Below, piece after piece: positions 1 through 8,647 of a DNA stretch of 63,164 nucleotides. The position numbers and the translations under genes were made by a program. The notes below the pieces were generated by a model. That model saw nothing but the letters and a program-made list of their open reading frames with translations, ran no database searches and was not told the DNA's origin. How positions within the stretch are numbered: position 1 is the first letter of the stretch; each line of letters begins with the position of its first letter. This stretch comes from JBOFZL01 sp051655155 (GTDB taxonomy: Bacteria; Bacillota; Clostridia; Peptostreptococcales; Filifactoraceae), in NCBI GenBank assembly GCA_051655155.1, contig JBOFZL010000015.1:1-63164 (forward strand), given 5' to 3'.

Positions 1-380
1 TAATCCTTCAATCTCATTTCAAAATCATCTTTATGAATCTTATAAATTGCCTGTATTGCATAAAAACTTTCAATTACAGGTAAATCCCACCACAATGTAC
101 TCCGTTGTCCCCAAACTACACCAATATCATTCACATATATCTTTCTATTTAGCCAAGGATCAAATCCATTCGCACAGATTTCACCCATATCAGGTTTTAA
201 TATCCCTATCAGCAACTTGAAAAAAGTTGATTTTCCCGAACCATTTAATCCTACTATTGCAACTTTTTCACCTTCTTTAACTTCAAAATTATCAATAATC
301 AAACATTTATCATATTTTTTTATGGAGAATTTAAATAATTTAACATCGTAATAATATTTCATATTTTTTACACAAATCAT
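1..380 (-). CDS. ABC transporter ATP-binding protein (partial, C-terminus beyond window)
   Basis: This is the ATPase subunit of an ABC-2 type exporter; it would hydrolyse ATP on the cytoplasmic face to drive the two permeases encoded just upstream. The start is ATG at 380, preceded by AGGAGGT. The Walker A motif GLNGSGKST lies near residue 45, and a Q-loop region (VWGQRSTLWWDLPV) follows near residue 95, typical of the DrrA/CcmA-like group. Signature and Walker B motifs lie outside the window. Only 8 bases separate it from the preceding permease stop, so the three genes form one operon. Substrate unknown. Confidence 0.9.
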   Translation of the reverse strand, partial: MICVKNMKYYYDVKLFKFSIKKYDKCLIIDNFEVKEGEKVAIVGLNGSGKSTFFKLLIGILKPDMGEICANGFDPWLNRKIYVNDIGVVWGQRSTLWWDLPVIESFYAIQAIYKIHKDDFEMRLKD

Positions 381-388
381 ATTACCTC

Positions 389-1204
389 CTAATTATTACA
401 ACTTCTATAATATTTTAAAGAAGTATTAAAAAGTAGTTTTGTTAATATTAAAAATGAACATCCAATAATTAAACTCAAAAACACAGAAATGATAGCCTCT
501 TTATAATTATCTTTAAATATAAGATTTTTTATAGGAACATATGTTGAAAAATAAATCGGTACAATATAAATTAGTATATACTTTAAACTACCATCAAGAT
601 AATCTATCGGAAAATATGATACCTTTGAAACCATGTCTACAAATAAATCTGAGAAATAATTTTTTTTGATCGTAAAAATACATAAGGTTGCATATATCAT
701 AAGCAACCCTAAAAATATAGCAGTTGTAGATAAACAGACAATAAAAATCATTAGAGTTATGTAAATCCAACTCAGATTACTTCCATCAAAAATTATATTT
801 GTAGATATAAGCATAATTACACCATAGTTAACTATCCCTGATAACCTTCTTAAAAAAAGCTTACTTCCCAAAATCTGAATAAACAAACTTGAAGGTCTAA
901 TTAAAAAAATATCCAATTCTCCTCTTATTAAAAGTTTGTGAAAATCATCAAATCCACGTCCTATCATTCTTGATAAATCATAACTGAAACCAATTATTGA
1001 ATACATAAGTGCAACGTGATACAAACTCCATTCTCCTATATTCCCAAATTTAGAAAATATAATCCACAATCCCATAAATGGTATTATAGTGTATATTGTC
1101 CATATTATAAATTGAATGAAGAAATCAAGAGGGTAATTCAATTGTGATTTAATGTCATTCTTCGCATAAATAAAATAGGTTCCAAGATATGATTTAAAAT
1201 CCAT
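389..1204 (-). CDS. ABC-2 family permease
   Basis: A 271-residue integral membrane protein with about six hydrophobic segments, beginning MDFKSYLGTYFIYAKNDIKS. Its length and pattern fit the ABC-2 permease group (ABC2_membrane_6-like) that occurs as pairs of unequal permeases with one DrrA-like ATPase. It starts one base after the stop of the other permease and is followed by the ATPase gene 8 bases later. It probably forms half of the membrane channel. Drug, peptide or lipid export are all possible; nothing in the sequence decides the substrate. Confidence 0.85.
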   Translation of the reverse strand: MDFKSYLGTYFIYAKNDIKSQLNYPLDFFIQFIIWTIYTIIPFMGLWIIFSKFGNIGEWSLYHVALMYSIIGFSYDLSRMIGRGFDDFHKLLIRGELDIFLIRPSSLFIQILGSKLFLRRLSGIVNYGVIMLISTNIIFDGSNLSWIYITLMIFIVCLSTTAIFLGLLMIYATLCIFTIKKNYFSDLFVDMVSKVSYFPIDYLDGSLKYILIYIVPIYFSTYVPIKNLIFKDNYKEAIISVFLSLIIGCSFLILTKLLFNTSLKYYRSCNN

Positions 1205-1205
1205 T

Positions 1206-1967
1206 TTAACCTCCTATGTGTTGTTGTCTACTAAGAATCTTTTCAGAAAAACATCCATTTATCACTATAAAAATTCCTATCCACAAACTTTGAATACCAG
1301 CTATTTTAATGATATCTTGTGTTCCTAACAAAACTTCAATAGGGGCATTTACAATCAATGCAAATGGTAAATATTTTACGATTCCGAATTGAGAAGGCCA
1401 AAAAATTAATGGTACAAGTGAGCCCGATAAAAGTCCTGCCACTCCTTGTAATAATGCCCTTGGCGCACTATTTTTTAAAGTAATTTGTGTTAGTGAATAA
1501 ATTGAATTTGTCATTAATATAGATAATATTATGGCTAATATAAGCGATATCACAAATTTAACTATTTGTATTTTTATGGCATTTACAAATAAAAAACCTA
1601 CTATTAATATAATCACTGGAATAACGAGCATTACCGATAAAATAGATGCTCCGACCTCCATCAAAAAAAACTGTACCCAATATTTAATTGGTCGCACTGA
1701 ATATTTTATAAAGCTTCCATCATAGATACACTCTGAAAATTCTGGAATGCGATATAAACTTGATGTCATACCAACAATACTAGCCATAAGCAAATATATC
1801 ACTGTTTTTTTCCACAATTCATCATCTCCAGAAGATTGAAAAAAAACACTATAAATCAATATTTGTATTATTGTATTCATCAAAATAAATACCGAATTTA
1901 ACACATATGTTTTCCAAAATGATTTCCCTTTACAAATTTCTTTTTTTACAATCTCAGTATATTTCAC
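1206..1967 (-). CDS. ABC-2 family permease
   Basis: A 253-residue polytopic membrane protein, first gene of the three-gene exporter operon. It starts with a short basic segment (MKYTEIVKKEICKGKSFWKT) followed by about six hydrophobic helices, as in ABC2_membrane_6-like permeases. It differs from the 271-residue partner and would form a heterodimer with it. It ends one base before the second permease starts. No recognisable substrate-determining feature is present. Confidence 0.85.
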   Translation of the reverse strand: MKYTEIVKKEICKGKSFWKTYVLNSVFILMNTIIQILIYSVFFQSSGDDELWKKTVIYLLMASIVGMTSSLYRIPEFSECIYDGSFIKYSVRPIKYWVQFFLMEVGASILSVMLVIPVIILIVGFLFVNAIKIQIVKFVISLILAIILSILMTNSIYSLTQITLKNSAPRALLQGVAGLLSGSLVPLIFWPSQFGIVKYLPFALIVNAPIEVLLGTQDIIKIAGIQSLWIGIFIVINGCFSEKILSRQQHIGG

Positions 1968-2118
1968 TGAACTCTTACCTCCATTTAAAATTCCATTAAA
2001 AATACTGTTATTTTAAAGTAATAATATATTATTTCTAGCTCCACTCAAAATTCTTTAAACAACCATATTATAAAATTATAGTAATTTGTTCAACTATTAA
2101 TTTTCATTCTACTAATAA

Positions 2119-2142
2119 AAAAGGGAGAAAAATCTCCCTTTT
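2119..2142 (-). terminator. Rho-independent terminator after mini-ORF
   Basis: A perfect 10-bp stem (AAAAGGGAGA / TCTCCCTTTT) with an AAAA loop. On the minus strand it is followed by TTTTTTATTA. It lies 4 bases beyond the stop of the 8-codon reading frame at 2147-2173, so mini-ORF and hairpin look like one very short transcription unit. Confidence 0.7.
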
Positions 2143-2146
2143 CCTA

Positions 2147-2173
2147 TTAGTTTCCACGAAGTGAAATTCCCAT
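2147..2173 (-). CDS. possible 8-codon leader peptide or mini-ORF
   Basis: An ATG at 2173 is preceded by GAGGTG with 8-base spacing and opens an 8-codon frame, MGISLRGN, ending in TAA. A strong terminator follows at once. The unit stands alone, over 200 bases from the ABC exporter genes and separated from them by the terminator. It could be a small peptide gene, a relic of a leader, or the 3' end of a small RNA. The evidence is only RBS, frame and terminator; I do not recognise the peptide with certainty. Confidence 0.35.
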   Translation of the reverse strand: MGISLRGN

Positions 2174-2190
2174 TACACTTGCACCTCATT

Positions 2191-2850
2191 CTTAGTATAC
2201 TATTTATAATAAGATATTCTCATTACCAAAATATCTCCATCTAAAATTCATAAATCCAATCGTATTTTTATCAAATCAATTCATCATACTATAATCCTAC
2301 TAAAACATTTATACGATTAAGAATACATTGATATTCTTAAGATAATTATAATGACTATTAAGACTAATATCAAATCTACGGCAAAATCACCTTAAACCAT
2401 GTTGATTTATCACCAGCTCTAATAGGCTCTTATAATTTTTCTTTTATCATTATGAACTATAATACGCACGCTTGTCAAGACACGAAGAAACTAAAAACTT
2501 CCAAAGGATACCTTCGCCACCCTAACTCTTTATATCGTGTTTTTGCACATTTAGGCTACACTAAGTTACCCATTAAATACTAACAAATATCGTCCTCAAA
2601 TTTATCACACTCCTGAGAATATGGGCATTAAGTTACAAATGGGTGTGAAGTATGTTACTAAGCTTTGCTATGTAAGAAAGTTTGAAAATTCTTTCTTTCA
2701 ATATACACTCATCTCAAGTTCTATTCCTATGAGGATTTAGTGGTTCAAATTAGACACTAACACCCATAAACCTGTGTTGAATTGGCTAACTACTTTACAA
2801 AAAATGCTTAGATTGTTGATCAATTTCGTAAGCCAAATTACCATTCTAAT
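2191..2850. other. degraded intergenic region without intact genes
   Basis: No frame longer than about 40 codons survives here on either strand. Short open stretches interrupted by stops suggest a decayed gene, possibly mobile in origin, but I cannot assign a family. A perfect hairpin, TTAAGAATA / TATTCTTAA with a 6-base loop, lies at 2317-2340. Confidence 0.4.
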
Positions 2851-2855
2851 AAGAA

Positions 2856-2898
2856 AAACTGGCAAAAGTGATGATGAGCTCTTTCTTTTTGCCAGTTT
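2856..2898 (-). terminator. terminator of the 204-residue membrane protein gene
   Basis: An inverted repeat (AACTGGCAAAA / TTTTGCCAGTT, about 11 bp, loop near 19 bases) just beyond the stop at 2906. On the minus strand it runs into TTTTTCTTATT, which makes it a plausible Rho-independent terminator. Confidence 0.55.
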
Positions 2899-2905
2899 CT
2901 TTAAG

Positions 2906-3520
2906 TTAGTTAGGACTTTTATTTTTTCTGTTGCTTAGTTTACGATTAAAACATTTATTTCTCTTTAATTGTTTTCTTCGAGACGATACATATTTCTTTC
3001 GTCTCTCTACACCTATATTTTTTTTACCATAAATTTGCTCTAAGCAACTTTCAATGAGCTTTAGCTCATAACTTTCCAAGTTAAATTTATCGTAGAAGCT
3101 TGCCTTATACGCATTAGCTACTATCGATGCTGTCAACAAGCCAACAAGTAGTGCTATAATGAAATATACAAATACTATTCCTATATAAAATATTATTTTC
3201 CCAATAATTGGCAATGAACTATCAAATTGATATGAATTGTAATCTATAACCATCTTAAAAAAAGCTCCTAGCATCACTCCAATAAACGCACTTAATATTA
3301 ATGATTTTAATTCTGAATTTTCTCTGGTTAAATAGATTTTCCTTTGTACTAGTTGGGAGACAGAGTGCTCTTTTTTATATAAGCTTCTTAGAAAATCCTT
3401 GAATTCAATTTGTAACTCCTTAGAAAATTGTATTTTTGAATTTTCCTTTTTGGTTATTTTAATTATTCTATTAATCTCCCCATTGACAAACTTTGTTAAT
3501 TTTCGATAATTTTTACGCAT
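2906..3520 (-). CDS. small membrane protein of unknown function
   Basis: I do not recognise this 204-residue protein. The N-terminal 75 residues are charged and likely helical. Two hydrophobic segments follow at about residues 76-96 and 105-135. The C-terminal tail (after about 170) is very rich in Lys, Arg and Asn and could bind nucleic acid or membrane lipid. ATG at 3520 is preceded by AGGAGGAAGAAT, a strong ribosome binding site, so the frame is probably real. It is divergent from the damaged lysyltransferase-like gene and has its own terminator. Confidence 0.6.
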   Translation of the reverse strand: MRKNYRKLTKFVNGEINRIIKITKKENSKIQFSKELQIEFKDFLRSLYKKEHSVSQLVQRKIYLTRENSELKSLILSAFIGVMLGAFFKMVIDYNSYQFDSSLPIIGKIIFYIGIVFVYFIIALLVGLLTASIVANAYKASFYDKFNLESYELKLIESCLEQIYGKKNIGVERRKKYVSSRRKQLKRNKCFNRKLSNRKNKSPN

Positions 3521-3618
3521 ATTCTTCCTCCTTTAATAAATATCATTTTATTCTTGCAATAATCTATGTACTAAAACCACTTATTTACAACCCTATTATA
3601 TCAAAGCGAGATAAAGAA

Positions 3619-4370
3619 ATGGTGTTCACTTTGGTTAAAAAATATGGACAAAACCCCATGGCATATTTAGCTTTAGAAGACGACAAAAAATATTTCTTTG
3701 GTAGTGACTGCGAAGGAGTAATTGCCTTTGCAGTTGCCGCTGACGTTGCCGTATGCTGTGGTGATATAATAACCTCCGATCAGCAAGCTCCTATTCTCCT
3801 TTCTGAATTTATGGCCTTTTGCCGTGAAAACAACTATAGTATTCTACTAATGAACGTTACTCAACGATTTTTAGAACTTTACAAAACAATGGGATTTGGC
3901 ACAATAAAATATGGCGAAGATGCTTGTTTCCTTCTTTCTGAGTATAATCTCTCTGGTGGAAGAGTTGCCAAAGTTAGGGCTGCCATAAACCATGCAAATA
4001 AGGCAGGTATCACCGTAGAAGAATACAAACCTCAACAAAAAAGAGATTTTAAGCTAGAAAATAAGATTAACGAGGTTTCCCGAAATTGGTTAGCAAACAA
4101 AAACTGCGGAGAACTAATATTCACATTAGGTAGCATAGGCTTTGACCACCCCTACGAAAAGCGATACTTCGTAGCAAAAGATGTCAACAACAAAGTTTTA
4201 GGTTTTGTAGTCTTTATTCCTTACGAAGGTAAACAGGCCTACCTAGCAGATATAACTCGAAGAGTAAGTAACTCTCCCCAAGGATGGCCTACGCTATTGC
4301 AAAGGTACAAAATCCTCGAGGCATGAGAGACTACGTAAAATTCTTCATTTCACAAAGATTTAAGAATTAA
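3619..4370 (+). pseudogene. MprF-type (DUF2156) lysyltransferase-domain remnant, internally deleted and frameshifted
   Basis: Residues from RDKEMVFTLVKKYGQNPMAYL through GFDHPYEKRYFVAKD to YLADITRR match the C-terminal domain of phosphatidylglycerol lysyltransferase / DUF2156 proteins. The frame runs to 4326 but leaves the family pattern at NSPQG (about 4282) and ends in an unrelated tail. A second frame from 4284 (MAYAIAKVQNPRGMRDYVKF) to 4370 resembles the extreme C-terminus of such proteins. About 90-100 residues of the domain seem to be missing between them, with a frame change at the junction. No good ribosome binding site precedes 3619, the frame is open back to 3493, and no MprF membrane domain is present. 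I read it as a pseudogene; a truncated but expressed protein remains possible. Confidence 0.65.
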
Positions 4371-6748
4371 TTGGTAAATACTTCTTTTGCATATCTCACA
4401 GAGTCCATTGCGTCTTTACAGTATCTATCTGCTCCGATTTTCATAGCATAATCCTTGGTCAAAACCGCTCCCCCAACCATAATCTTAGTGTTCGGTTTCT
4501 GCTCCCTTATCCTTTCAATTGTGGTTTGCATATTATCTACTGTTGTGGTCATTAGCGCCGACAAACCTACCAAATTTGCCCCCTCTTTGAGCACTGTATC
4601 TAACACTAGGTTATAGTCCACATCCTTCCCTAGATCTATCACCTGATAGCCATAGTTCTCCAAGAGCACCTTAACAATGTTCTTCCCAATATCATGAATG
4701 TCGCCCTTGACTGTTGCTATAACAATTTTTTCCTTTACTCTATCTCCTTTGTCCATGGCATTTAGGCTTTCCTTTAAGGCATCAAATGCTCTTGAAGCTG
4801 CGTCTGCGCTCATCATAAGCTGTGGCAAGAATATTCTCCCCTGCTCAAAACCAAGTCCAACTTCATCCAAGGCAGGAATCAAGGCTTCGCTTATTATGTC
4901 CAATGGTGCCTTAGTCTTTAGCATATCTTTAGCTATGTTGAAGCAGTCTTCCTTAAATCCCTTCTTTATAGCATCGTACAGACTGATATTTTGTTGAACT
5001 ACAGGACTTACTTCCTTTTTCTCTTGGGAGTACTTGGCAATGTAGTTAAGCCCGTTATTGTCGAGTCCTGCCAATACCTTGTAACCATCATATGCCCTCA
5101 TCATAGCTTGAGATAGTGGATTGATAATCCCAAAGTCCAGCCCTTCCTTCAGCGCCATAGTAAAAAAGCTTTGGTTTATCAGATCTCTCTCAGGTAGTCC
5201 AAAAGATATATTGGAAACGCCTAAGATGGTTTTCACACCTAAACCCTCCCTTATCATACTTAAGGCTTTTAAAGTTTCATTTGCCGCATTCTTGTCGGTG
5301 CTTATTGTCATGCAAAGTGGATCTATAACTATGTCCTTCTTGTCTATGCCATATTCTTTTGCCCTATTTATGATTTTTTCTGCTATTTTGTACCTGTCTT
5401 CTGCCTTAGGCGGAATTCCTTCCTCATCCAAGGTAAGCGCCACCACCACAGCACCGTACTTACTTATAATTGGAAATACAGCTTCCATAGATTCTTGTTT
5501 TCCATTTACAGAGTTTAGCATAGCCTTTCCATTATACAATCTAAGGGCCTTTTCAACAACTCCAGCCTTGGAAGAGTCTATTTGCAATGGAAGGGTGCTT
5601 ATCTCCTGTATTGATTCCATGGTTCTGACCATCATATCAACTTCGTCTATGTCATTAAGTCCAACATTCACGTCAAGGATTTCTGCCCCCTGCTCTTCTT
5701 GACCTATTGCCTCTCTTAATATATATGAAAAATCTTTATTTATTAAGGCTTCTTTTAGTAATTTCTTACCTGTAGGATTTATTCTCTCTCCTACTATAAT
5801 TGGACCCTCGCATACCACGCTTTTAGAATAAGAGCTTACGATGGTATTTCCCTTGGGTTCATGGGCTTTTACTTTCATACCTCTGGTGTGGTCATATAAA
5901 TTTTGTATATGCTCCGATGTGGTCCCACAACAGCCACCAACAACAGAAATTCCCATTTCCACAAAAGGCTTTACCACAGCGCCAAAATTCTTGGCTTCTA
6001 GGTTGAATCTAATTTTTCCATTTACGTTTTCTGGTATTCCTGCGTTAGGCTTTACCACCACAGGTAAAGAAGAGTACTTCACAAACTCTTCTACCAAGTC
6101 CATAATATTTCTAGGGTCCAACCCACAATTAAGCCCTAGTCCATCTACACGAAGACCTTCCAACAAAGCTACTACAGTTTTTACATCGGCTCCATTTAAA
6201 AGTCTCTTGTCCTCTGAAAATGCCACGGTGGCAATTATAGGTAAATCGCTGACTTCCTTAGCTGCAAGAACCGCCGCCTTAAGCTCATAAGTATCCGACA
6301 TGGTCTCTATTGTAATTAAATCCACCCCTGCTTCCATACCTATGGAAACCACTTCCTTAAATATGCTCACAGCCTCTTCAAAGTCTAAATCTCCTATGGG
6401 TTTTAAAAGTTTTCCCAAAGGACCTATATCAAGCGCTACAAATTTTTGTCTGCCATTATCAACTAAATCCCTAGCCGCCTTTGCATTTTCTATCCCTGCC
6501 TTAACCACTTCCTCTAGGTTGTAGTTTTGTTCTTTAGCTTTTAAGCTGTTGGCTCCAAAGGTATTGGTGTAGACTATGTTTGCTCCACTTTCATAATATC
6601 CTTTGTGTATATCTATAATAAGCTGAGGGTTTGTTATATTTAGAAGTTCAGGTGCTTCCCCTGCCTTCATTCCCCTTTGTTGCAAAGAACTACCCATGCC
6701 TCCATCCAACAATATAAGTTCTCTTCCTAATAATTCTTTAAGCTTCAT
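4367..6748 (-). CDS. metH: cobalamin-dependent methionine synthase without reactivation domain
   Basis: Transfers the methyl group of 5-methyltetrahydrofolate to homocysteine through cobalamin, making methionine in the cytoplasm. The 793 residues contain, in order, a homocysteine-binding domain (about 1-290, zinc-type cysteines in GLNCG and GGCCGT), a pterin-binding domain (about 310-570), and cap plus cobalamin-binding domains (about 590-793). The cobalt-ligating histidine is in DIHDIGKN near residue 685. The AdoMet-binding reactivation domain of E. coli MetH (1227 residues) is absent; the preceding gene supplies a separate protein of that type. ATG at 6748 overlaps the end of that gene by 11 bases. 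The 3' end overlaps the lysyltransferase-like remnant on the other strand. Confidence 0.95.
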   Translation of the reverse strand: MKLKELLGRELILLDGGMGSSLQQRGMKAGEAPELLNITNPQLIIDIHKGYYESGANIVYTNTFGANSLKAKEQNYNLEEVVKAGIENAKAARDLVDNGRQKFVALDIGPLGKLLKPIGDLDFEEAVSIFKEVVSIGMEAGVDLITIETMSDTYELKAAVLAAKEVSDLPIIATVAFSEDKRLLNGADVKTVVALLEGLRVDGLGLNCGLDPRNIMDLVEEFVKYSSLPVVVKPNAGIPENVNGKIRFNLEAKNFGAVVKPFVEMGISVVGGCCGTTSEHIQNLYDHTRGMKVKAHEPKGNTIVSSYSKSVVCEGPIIVGERINPTGKKLLKEALINKDFSYILREAIGQEEQGAEILDVNVGLNDIDEVDMMVRTMESIQEISTLPLQIDSSKAGVVEKALRLYNGKAMLNSVNGKQESMEAVFPIISKYGAVVVALTLDEEGIPPKAEDRYKIAEKIINRAKEYGIDKKDIVIDPLCMTISTDKNAANETLKALSMIREGLGVKTILGVSNISFGLPERDLINQSFFTMALKEGLDFGIINPLSQAMMRAYDGYKVLAGLDNNGLNYIAKYSQEKKEVSPVVQQNISLYDAIKKGFKEDCFNIAKDMLKTKAPLDIISEALIPALDEVGLGFEQGRIFLPQLMMSADAASRAFDALKESLNAMDKGDRVKEKIVIATVKGDIHDIGKNIVKVLLENYGYQVIDLGKDVDYNLVLDTVLKEGANLVGLSALMTTTVDNMQTTIERIREQKPNTKIMVGGAVLTKDYAMKIGADRYCKDAMDSVRYAKEVFTN

Positions 6749-7391
6749 TTTCTCTCACCTCACAATTTTTAAAGTTACACTGTGAACACTTATGTGGCTT
6801 TTTCTCACCTAACTGGTTGGTTATACCTATTATGGCAGTTACACTTTTACAAGGTGTGAGCATATGGCTAGAAGTACAGCTCAATCCTATTTTCCTGTGA
6901 GCATCCAGCAAAGTCAACACTTCCTTTTGACAGGTTATGCTCAGATCTCCATAGCCTGGAGAAAATCTTGGTTTCAGACTTATTCCCTCTTTTAAACTAC
7001 CTATAATATCTTTTTCTATTTGGTCTACATACTTTTCTAAGTACTCTGTTGCTATTGCCTGAACCAAAACCATTGCCGTTGAGTCTAAGGTCGAATATCT
7101 CCTTATCATAGCATCCACTTCATTTCCCAAGGTAGCGGCAAGCACCACTACTTCAGAACAATTATCCAGATTTTTTGCAAGAGCACTGCTCTCTAATCTA
7201 ATCTTTCCAAAACTCACTGCACTATCCTCTACCGTAACAGGGTGTATGCTGTAGATATTTTTTGCCCTCACCCTGTCAGCTAACTGTACTATAAGTTCGT
7301 CTATTCTATTTTCAATTTCGGGTATAATTTTAAATTTTTCTTTGTAACCACTGTATCGCCTTATCTCAGCTCTATCTAAATCCACAGTCAT
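6738..7391 (-). CDS. methionine synthase activation-domain protein
   Basis: Resembles the stand-alone 'vitamin B12-dependent methionine synthase activation domain' family, which supplies the AdoMet-dependent reductive reactivation missing from the short MetH encoded next. Visible features are RFSPGYGDLSITCQKEVL, SCTSSHMLTPCKSVTAIIG and a C-terminal cluster C-S-Q-C-N-F-K-N-C that could bind metal or a cluster. The open frame extends to 7418, but AAGGAGG lies inside that extension. I place the start at ATG 7391; GTG at 7385 has better spacing and is equally possible. It sits between metF and metH, 32 bases after the metF stop, clearly in the same operon. Confidence 0.85.
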   Translation of the reverse strand: MTVDLDRAEIRRYSGYKEKFKIIPEIENRIDELIVQLADRVRAKNIYSIHPVTVEDSAVSFGKIRLESSALAKNLDNCSEVVVLAATLGNEVDAMIRRYSTLDSTAMVLVQAIATEYLEKYVDQIEKDIIGSLKEGISLKPRFSPGYGDLSITCQKEVLTLLDAHRKIGLSCTSSHMLTPCKSVTAIIGITNQLGEKKPHKCSQCNFKNCEVRENEA

Positions 7392-7423
7392 GCACCTCCT
7401 TGAAATCAATAAATTCACAAAAT

Positions 7424-8290
7424 TTATTCAATTATATAAGATAGGTTTTCAGATATTTTAGTTGCAACCTCTGCATCGTTCATAGTATATATGTGGATAT
7501 TGTTTATTCCATTTGAAATCAAGTCGATCACTTGATTACACGCATATATTATACCTGCCTGCTTCATAGCTGCCTTGTTGTCCTTAAACTTGTCCGCTAT
7601 AGCCACAAATTTTGCAGGTAGCTGTGCTCCAGAAAGAAGCTTTATCTTGCTTAGTTGATTGACATTAGTAACAGGCATTATTCCTGGAATAACAGGGATG
7701 GTAACTCCTTTATTCCTGAGTTTATACATAAAATTATAGAATAGACTGTTGTCAAAAAACATTTGAGTAGTCAAAAAATCTGCCCCTGAATCTTGTTTTA
7801 ATTTCAAGTATTCTAAGTCTGAATCAAGACTTTTACTCTCCACATGTCCTTCAGGATAACAAGCCCCTCCAATACAAAAGTCAGAGTTAGCCTTTATAAA
7901 TTCCATAAGTTCACAAGAATACCTTAAATCCTTCTTAACTTTAAAGCTATCCTGATCTACAATATCACCCCTAAGGGCAAGAATATTTTCAATGTTATTT
8001 GCCTTAAGCTCCCTAAGTCTTTCTCTTATCGTGTCCTTATCTGATGAAACACAGGTCAAATGAGCAATTGCACACACATCCAAATCATTTTGAATATAAC
8101 TTGCAATTTTGACAGTATTTTGGCTGGCTCCACCATTGGCACCATAGGTTACTGAGCAAAATCCAGGATTCAACTTGGATATGTCAGTTACAGTTTTAAG
8201 TACAGGTTCCAAGGCTATTCCTGTTTTAGGAGGAAACACCTCAAAGGATAATGACACCTTATTTTTTGATAAAATTTCACTTATTCTCAC
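7424..8290 (-). CDS. metF: methylenetetrahydrofolate reductase
   Basis: Reduces 5,10-methylenetetrahydrofolate to 5-methyltetrahydrofolate, the methyl donor for MetH. The 288-residue length fits bacterial MetF, a FAD-binding TIM barrel. Family motifs include LSFEVFPPKTG near the N-terminus, FCSVTYGANGG, LALRGD, GGACYPEGH and FLTTQMFFDN. First gene of the metF-activation protein-metH operon. Despite the methionine theme, I could not see an S-box riboswitch or T-box in the leader; a sigma-A promoter is visible at 8372-8400. Confidence 0.95.
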   Translation of the reverse strand: MRISEILSKNKVSLSFEVFPPKTGIALEPVLKTVTDISKLNPGFCSVTYGANGGASQNTVKIASYIQNDLDVCAIAHLTCVSSDKDTIRERLRELKANNIENILALRGDIVDQDSFKVKKDLRYSCELMEFIKANSDFCIGGACYPEGHVESKSLDSDLEYLKLKQDSGADFLTTQMFFDNSLFYNFMYKLRNKGVTIPVIPGIMPVTNVNQLSKIKLLSGAQLPAKFVAIADKFKDNKAAMKQAGIIYACNQVIDLISNGINNIHIYTMNDAEVATKISENLSYIIE

Positions 8291-8371
8291 TTTTAGCCTC
8301 CTAATTAAAAATTTTTATAATTTAATATTATAACACACTTTTTTTATTGAATTTACCTCTTTATTTTGCAT

Positions 8372-8400
8372 ATATTAAAGTAACGCAACCACCATGTCAA
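8372..8400 (-). promoter_or_regulatory. sigma-A promoter of the metF operon
   Basis: On the minus strand, a perfect -35 box TTGACA (8395-8400) and -10 box TAATAT (8372-8377) are separated by 17 bases, about 80 bases upstream of metF. The rest of the 8291-8647 gap shows no other gene or clear RNA element. Confidence 0.65.
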
Positions 8401-8647
8401 CAGTCTTTCTATAATTTGTCAATTTAAATTTACATTTATTTATGAATTACATTTATCAGCCACATTAAAATTCCTATCTTTATTTGCAATAGTCTTTATA
8501 ATATTGTGGTAGTATAAGTTTATAATATACGAAGGTTTGGCTATTTTTTTTATTTTTTCTTTGAACAACATCTTCTGCTATAAGTTCAATTTAATTTATC
8601 CTCTTGGCAAATAGATTCAGAAAGATAAATGCTCATTATTTTTCACT

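Noticed and set aside
5121..5702. 193-codon plus-strand frame inside metH
   Set aside because: Antisense shadow of metH; composition and residues follow the metH codons and there is no ribosome binding site.
8291..8647. S-box, T-box or cobalamin riboswitch upstream of metF
   Set aside because: The conserved cores could not be seen; only a sigma-A promoter is supported.
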